This document shows positions 22,376 through 24,295 of a stretch of DNA of 24,295 nucleotides, one piece after another (within the stretch, counting starts at the first letter, position 1; the number at the start of each line of letters is the position of its first letter). Below the pieces are notes generated by a model. The model did no database searches. It was not told the DNA's origin and worked only from the letters and a program-made list of their open reading frames with translations. Source of the stretch: Clostridiaceae bacterium. Its GTDB lineage: Bacteria > Bacillota > Clostridia > Oscillospirales > Acutalibacteraceae. Position numbers and translations under genes: made by a program. The stretch is taken from NCBI GenBank assembly GCA_904501895.1, contig CAJGCX010000012.1:1-24295 (forward strand), written 5' to 3'.

Positions 22376-23317
22376 ATGCAAAAGGTACAAATCAAAAAAA
22401 CAGATTTACAGGTTTCTGCCCTTTGTATGGGTGGTTGTCCTCTCGGTGGATACGGTTGGGGCGATGTTTCAAGGAATAAATTGATTGACGCTGTCCGTAC
22501 TGCAGTTGAAAACGGAATTAACTTTTTCGATACTGCTGACACTTACGGTCTTGGTGAAAGTGAAAGAACATTGTCTGAGGCATTGGGCAGCGACTTGTAC
22601 AATGCAGTTATTACAACGAAATTCGGTGTAAGAGTTGAAAATGGTAAGACGTTTTATGACAATAGCCGTGAATACATTTTCAAAGCAGTTGAGGGAAGCC
22701 TTAAAAGACTTAACAGAGATTATATTGACTTATATCAGGTTCATTACAGAGACGGCGTGACTCCTCTTTCTGACGTTGCTGAAAGTCTTGAAATATTAAA
22801 ACAGCAGGGCAAAATCAGATATTACGGATTATCAAATATCCATAAAGAGGACGCTGAGGAATTAAAACAGTTAAAGGACAATCCTTTCGTTTCATTTCAG
22901 GATGAATACAGTCTTGCGTGTCGTAAGAATGAAATTGAGATGTTCAATTTCAGAGACAGCTTTGATATGACACCGTTTACTTGGGGTAGCCTTGGACAAG
23001 GCATCTTAAGTGGTAAGTACGATAAAAACTGCAAGTTTGAAGCAAATGACCGTCGTTCAAGAGATATTTACGTGAATTTCCACGGTGAAAAGCTTCTTAA
23101 AAACTTAGAAATTGTTGAGGTCCTTAAGGAGATTGCAGGTGAAACGGAAAAATCAGTTTCTTCAGTTGCAATCCGTTGGATTTTAGATTATTTAAAGGAT
23201 TCTGTTGTAATCGTCGGTGCAAAATCACCTGAACAGGTTTTACAGAATGCAGAAGCATTAAGCTTTCAGTTAACAGAAAATCAAGTTAAACGATTAGAAA
23301 ATATTTCCAAGGAGTAA
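22376..23317 (+). CDS. Aldo/keto reductase
   Basis: 313 residues from ATG 22376; the frame opens earlier, at 22307, but that part overlaps the sugar transferase, whereas AAGGAG lies just before 22376. The catalytic tetrad is complete: Asp52, Tyr57 (FFDTADTYGLGESE), Lys82 (VITTKFG) and His123 (DLYQVHYRD). The C-terminal NADPH-binding part has SSVAIRWILDYLKDSVVIVG, AKSPEQVLQNAEAL. It reduces a carbonyl with NAD(P)H. Its neighbours (sugar transferase before, transketolase after) suggest that it acts on a sugar or sugar-derived intermediate for a cell-surface glycan, but the substrate cannot be read from the sequence. Confidence 0.88.
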   Translation: MQKVQIKKTDLQVSALCMGGCPLGGYGWGDVSRNKLIDAVRTAVENGINFFDTADTYGLGESERTLSEALGSDLYNAVITTKFGVRVENGKTFYDNSREYIFKAVEGSLKRLNRDYIDLYQVHYRDGVTPLSDVAESLEILKQQGKIRYYGLSNIHKEDAEELKQLKDNPFVSFQDEYSLACRKNEIEMFNFRDSFDMTPFTWGSLGQGILSGKYDKNCKFEANDRRSRDIYVNFHGEKLLKNLEIVEVLKEIAGETEKSVSSVAIRWILDYLKDSVVIVGAKSPEQVLQNAEALSFQLTENQVKRLENISKE

Positions 23318-23321
23318 AGAG

Positions 23322-24185
23322 ATGAAAAGTGAACAGTTAGCGTGGCTTATTAAACGTCACGGTATTGAAATGACACATATTTCTCACGGTAGTCACATTG
23401 GCTCAATATTGTCTGTAGCAGATGTTGTTGCAGTCCTTTATAACGACGTTGCAAATATTACACCTGAAACTGTAAATGACGAAAACAGAGACAGAGTTGT
23501 GCTCAGTAAGGGTCATGCAGGTGCAGCAATTTATGCAGCCTTGGCTGAAAAAGGCTTTTTCCCTGTGGAGGAGCTTAAAACTCATTATGCTGACGGAAGC
23601 CGACTTTCAGGTCACGTTTCACATAAGGGTATTCCTGGTGTTGAAATTTCAACAGGCTCATTAGGTCATGGTGCTTGTATGGCGTGTGGTATTGCTCTTA
23701 ACGCAAAAATCGAAAAGATGCCATATTTCACTTATGCTATCGTTGGTGACGGTGAATGTGACGAGGGCTCAATCTGGGAAATGGCTTTGTTTGCAAACCA
23801 TTTTAAGCTTAATCAGTTTGTAGTAATCGTTGACCACAATAAAATGCAGAGTCTTGATTACTGTGACAATACTCTTGCCTTATCACCATTTGCAGAAAAA
23901 TGGAAGGCATTTGGTTGGAATGTTTTTGATATTGACGGACATAATCACGACGAAATCCGTAACGCTTTGAATGAGGCAAAGAAATCAGCGGACAAGCCAA
24001 CAGTGATTATTGCAAATACAGTAAAGGGTAACGGAATTTCATTTATGGAAAATGATATTCTCTGGCATTACCGTTTCCCACACGAGGGTGAAGAATACGA
24101 CGGTGCATTGAGTGAATTACACGCTGTAATGCCTGAGGGTGTAGTTGACCCATATGTGGTAGAAGATAAGGAGGCAACAAAATGA
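23322..24185 (+). CDS. Transketolase, N-terminal (thiamine diphosphate-binding) subunit
   Basis: 287 residues, the length of the split-form N-terminal subunit. Motifs: HISHGSHIGSILSVADVVAV, DRVVLSKGHAGAAIYAAL, STGSLGHGACMACGIAL, and the ThDP/Mg motif GDGECDEGSIWEMALFANHF followed by VVIVDHNKMQ. Together with the next gene it moves two-carbon units between sugar phosphates, or in specialised clusters to a dedicated acceptor. AAGGAG precedes ATG 23322. The stop overlaps the next ATG by 4 bases (ATGA). Encoding it with a sugar transferase and a reductase rather than with pentose phosphate genes hints at a dedicated pathway for an unusual sugar or a related precursor. Confidence 0.9.
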   Translation: MKSEQLAWLIKRHGIEMTHISHGSHIGSILSVADVVAVLYNDVANITPETVNDENRDRVVLSKGHAGAAIYAALAEKGFFPVEELKTHYADGSRLSGHVSHKGIPGVEISTGSLGHGACMACGIALNAKIEKMPYFTYAIVGDGECDEGSIWEMALFANHFKLNQFVVIVDHNKMQSLDYCDNTLALSPFAEKWKAFGWNVFDIDGHNHDEIRNALNEAKKSADKPTVIIANTVKGNGISFMENDILWHYRFPHEGEEYDGALSELHAVMPEGVVDPYVVEDKEATK

Positions 24186-24295
24186 GAGATACATTTGTTA
24201 AAACCTTACTTGAAATAGCAAAAAAGGATAAAAATGTTTATATAGTTACAGGTGACTTGGGATTTGGTGTTTTAAGACCATTCTGGGAGGAGTTA
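24182..24295 (+). CDS. Transketolase, C-terminal subunit (cut by the window end)
   Basis: The first 38 codons are present. MRDTFVKTLLEIAKKDKNVY, then IVTGDLGFGVLRPFWEEL, is the normal start of the pyrimidine-binding half of a split transketolase. The ATG overlaps the stop of the N-terminal subunit gene, so the two are translated together; the GGAGG of the upstream gene end serves as its ribosome site. The gene continues beyond base 24295. Confidence 0.85.
   Translation, partial: MRDTFVKTLLEIAKKDKNVYIVTGDLGFGVLRPFWEEL

Noticed and set aside
1..24295. CRISPR array, tRNA, rRNA or insertion sequence
   Set aside because: No regularly spaced repeats, no cloverleaf or rRNA sequence, and no transposase gene were recognised; the only recombinase is the tyrosine integrase.

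Overview
The window looks like the chromosome of a low-GC, gut-type clostridial Firmicute (Ruminococcus/Oscillospiraceae-like). Evidence: AT-rich intergenic DNA, strong AGGAGG-type ribosome sites, consensus sigma-A promoters, an Agr-type peptide-signalling locus, a secreted clostridial RHS protein, and a GMP synthase ATP-pyrophosphatase encoded without its glutaminase domain. The species cannot be named from the sequence.

Layout. (1) 1-616: the start of a probable glycosyltransferase (minus), a 43-residue acidic peptide gene (minus) and several inverted repeats. (2) 617-10764, minus strand: a secreted 872-residue repeat protein with beta-helix character, a candidate small structured RNA, a small membrane-anchored protein, and a 2185-residue secreted RHS/YD-repeat protein with a distinct C-terminal domain. 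The small protein gene overlaps the RHS gene end by 16 bases, the usual toxin/immunity arrangement. (3) 10979-14717: an Agr-like quorum-sensing locus. A LytTR response regulator and GHKL histidine kinase (minus) plus a separate XRE gene (minus) diverge from agrD-agrB-XRE (plus). (4) 14775-19022: a mobile-element module with a zinc-ribbon protein, a sigma-like protein behind a leader-peptide/hairpin attenuator, a MobC-like protein, tyrosine integrase, excisionase, and a divergent XRE repressor plus intracellular trypsin-like protease. It abuts the 3' end of guaA, a known integration site for mobile elements. (5) 19169-21386, minus strand: guaA (ATP-PPase only) behind a CofE-like ligase gene. 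(6) 21745-24295, plus strand: sugar transferase, aldo/keto reductase and a split transketolase, probably the start of a surface glycan or sugar-precursor operon.

How the parts may work together. A 26-base block (22 of 26 identical) lies upstream of both the 872-residue surface protein gene and the RHS gene. In the first case it sits in a tandem TTGTACC repeat spaced 21 bases, with the nearer repeat overlapping the -35 box. This geometry fits LytTR regulators, so I infer that the adjacent Agr-like system may switch on a secreted surface protein and a polymorphic toxin with its immunity protein. AgrD has no cysteine at the expected ring position, which points to a Thr/Ser lactone signal. The other notable systems are the leader-peptide attenuator at 15051-15146 and the XRE/serine-protease pair, a possible functional parallel to ImmR/ImmA. 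Regions (1)-(4) are visibly more AT-rich than (5)-(6), consistent with an acquired island at guaA, but no second att copy is present in the window.
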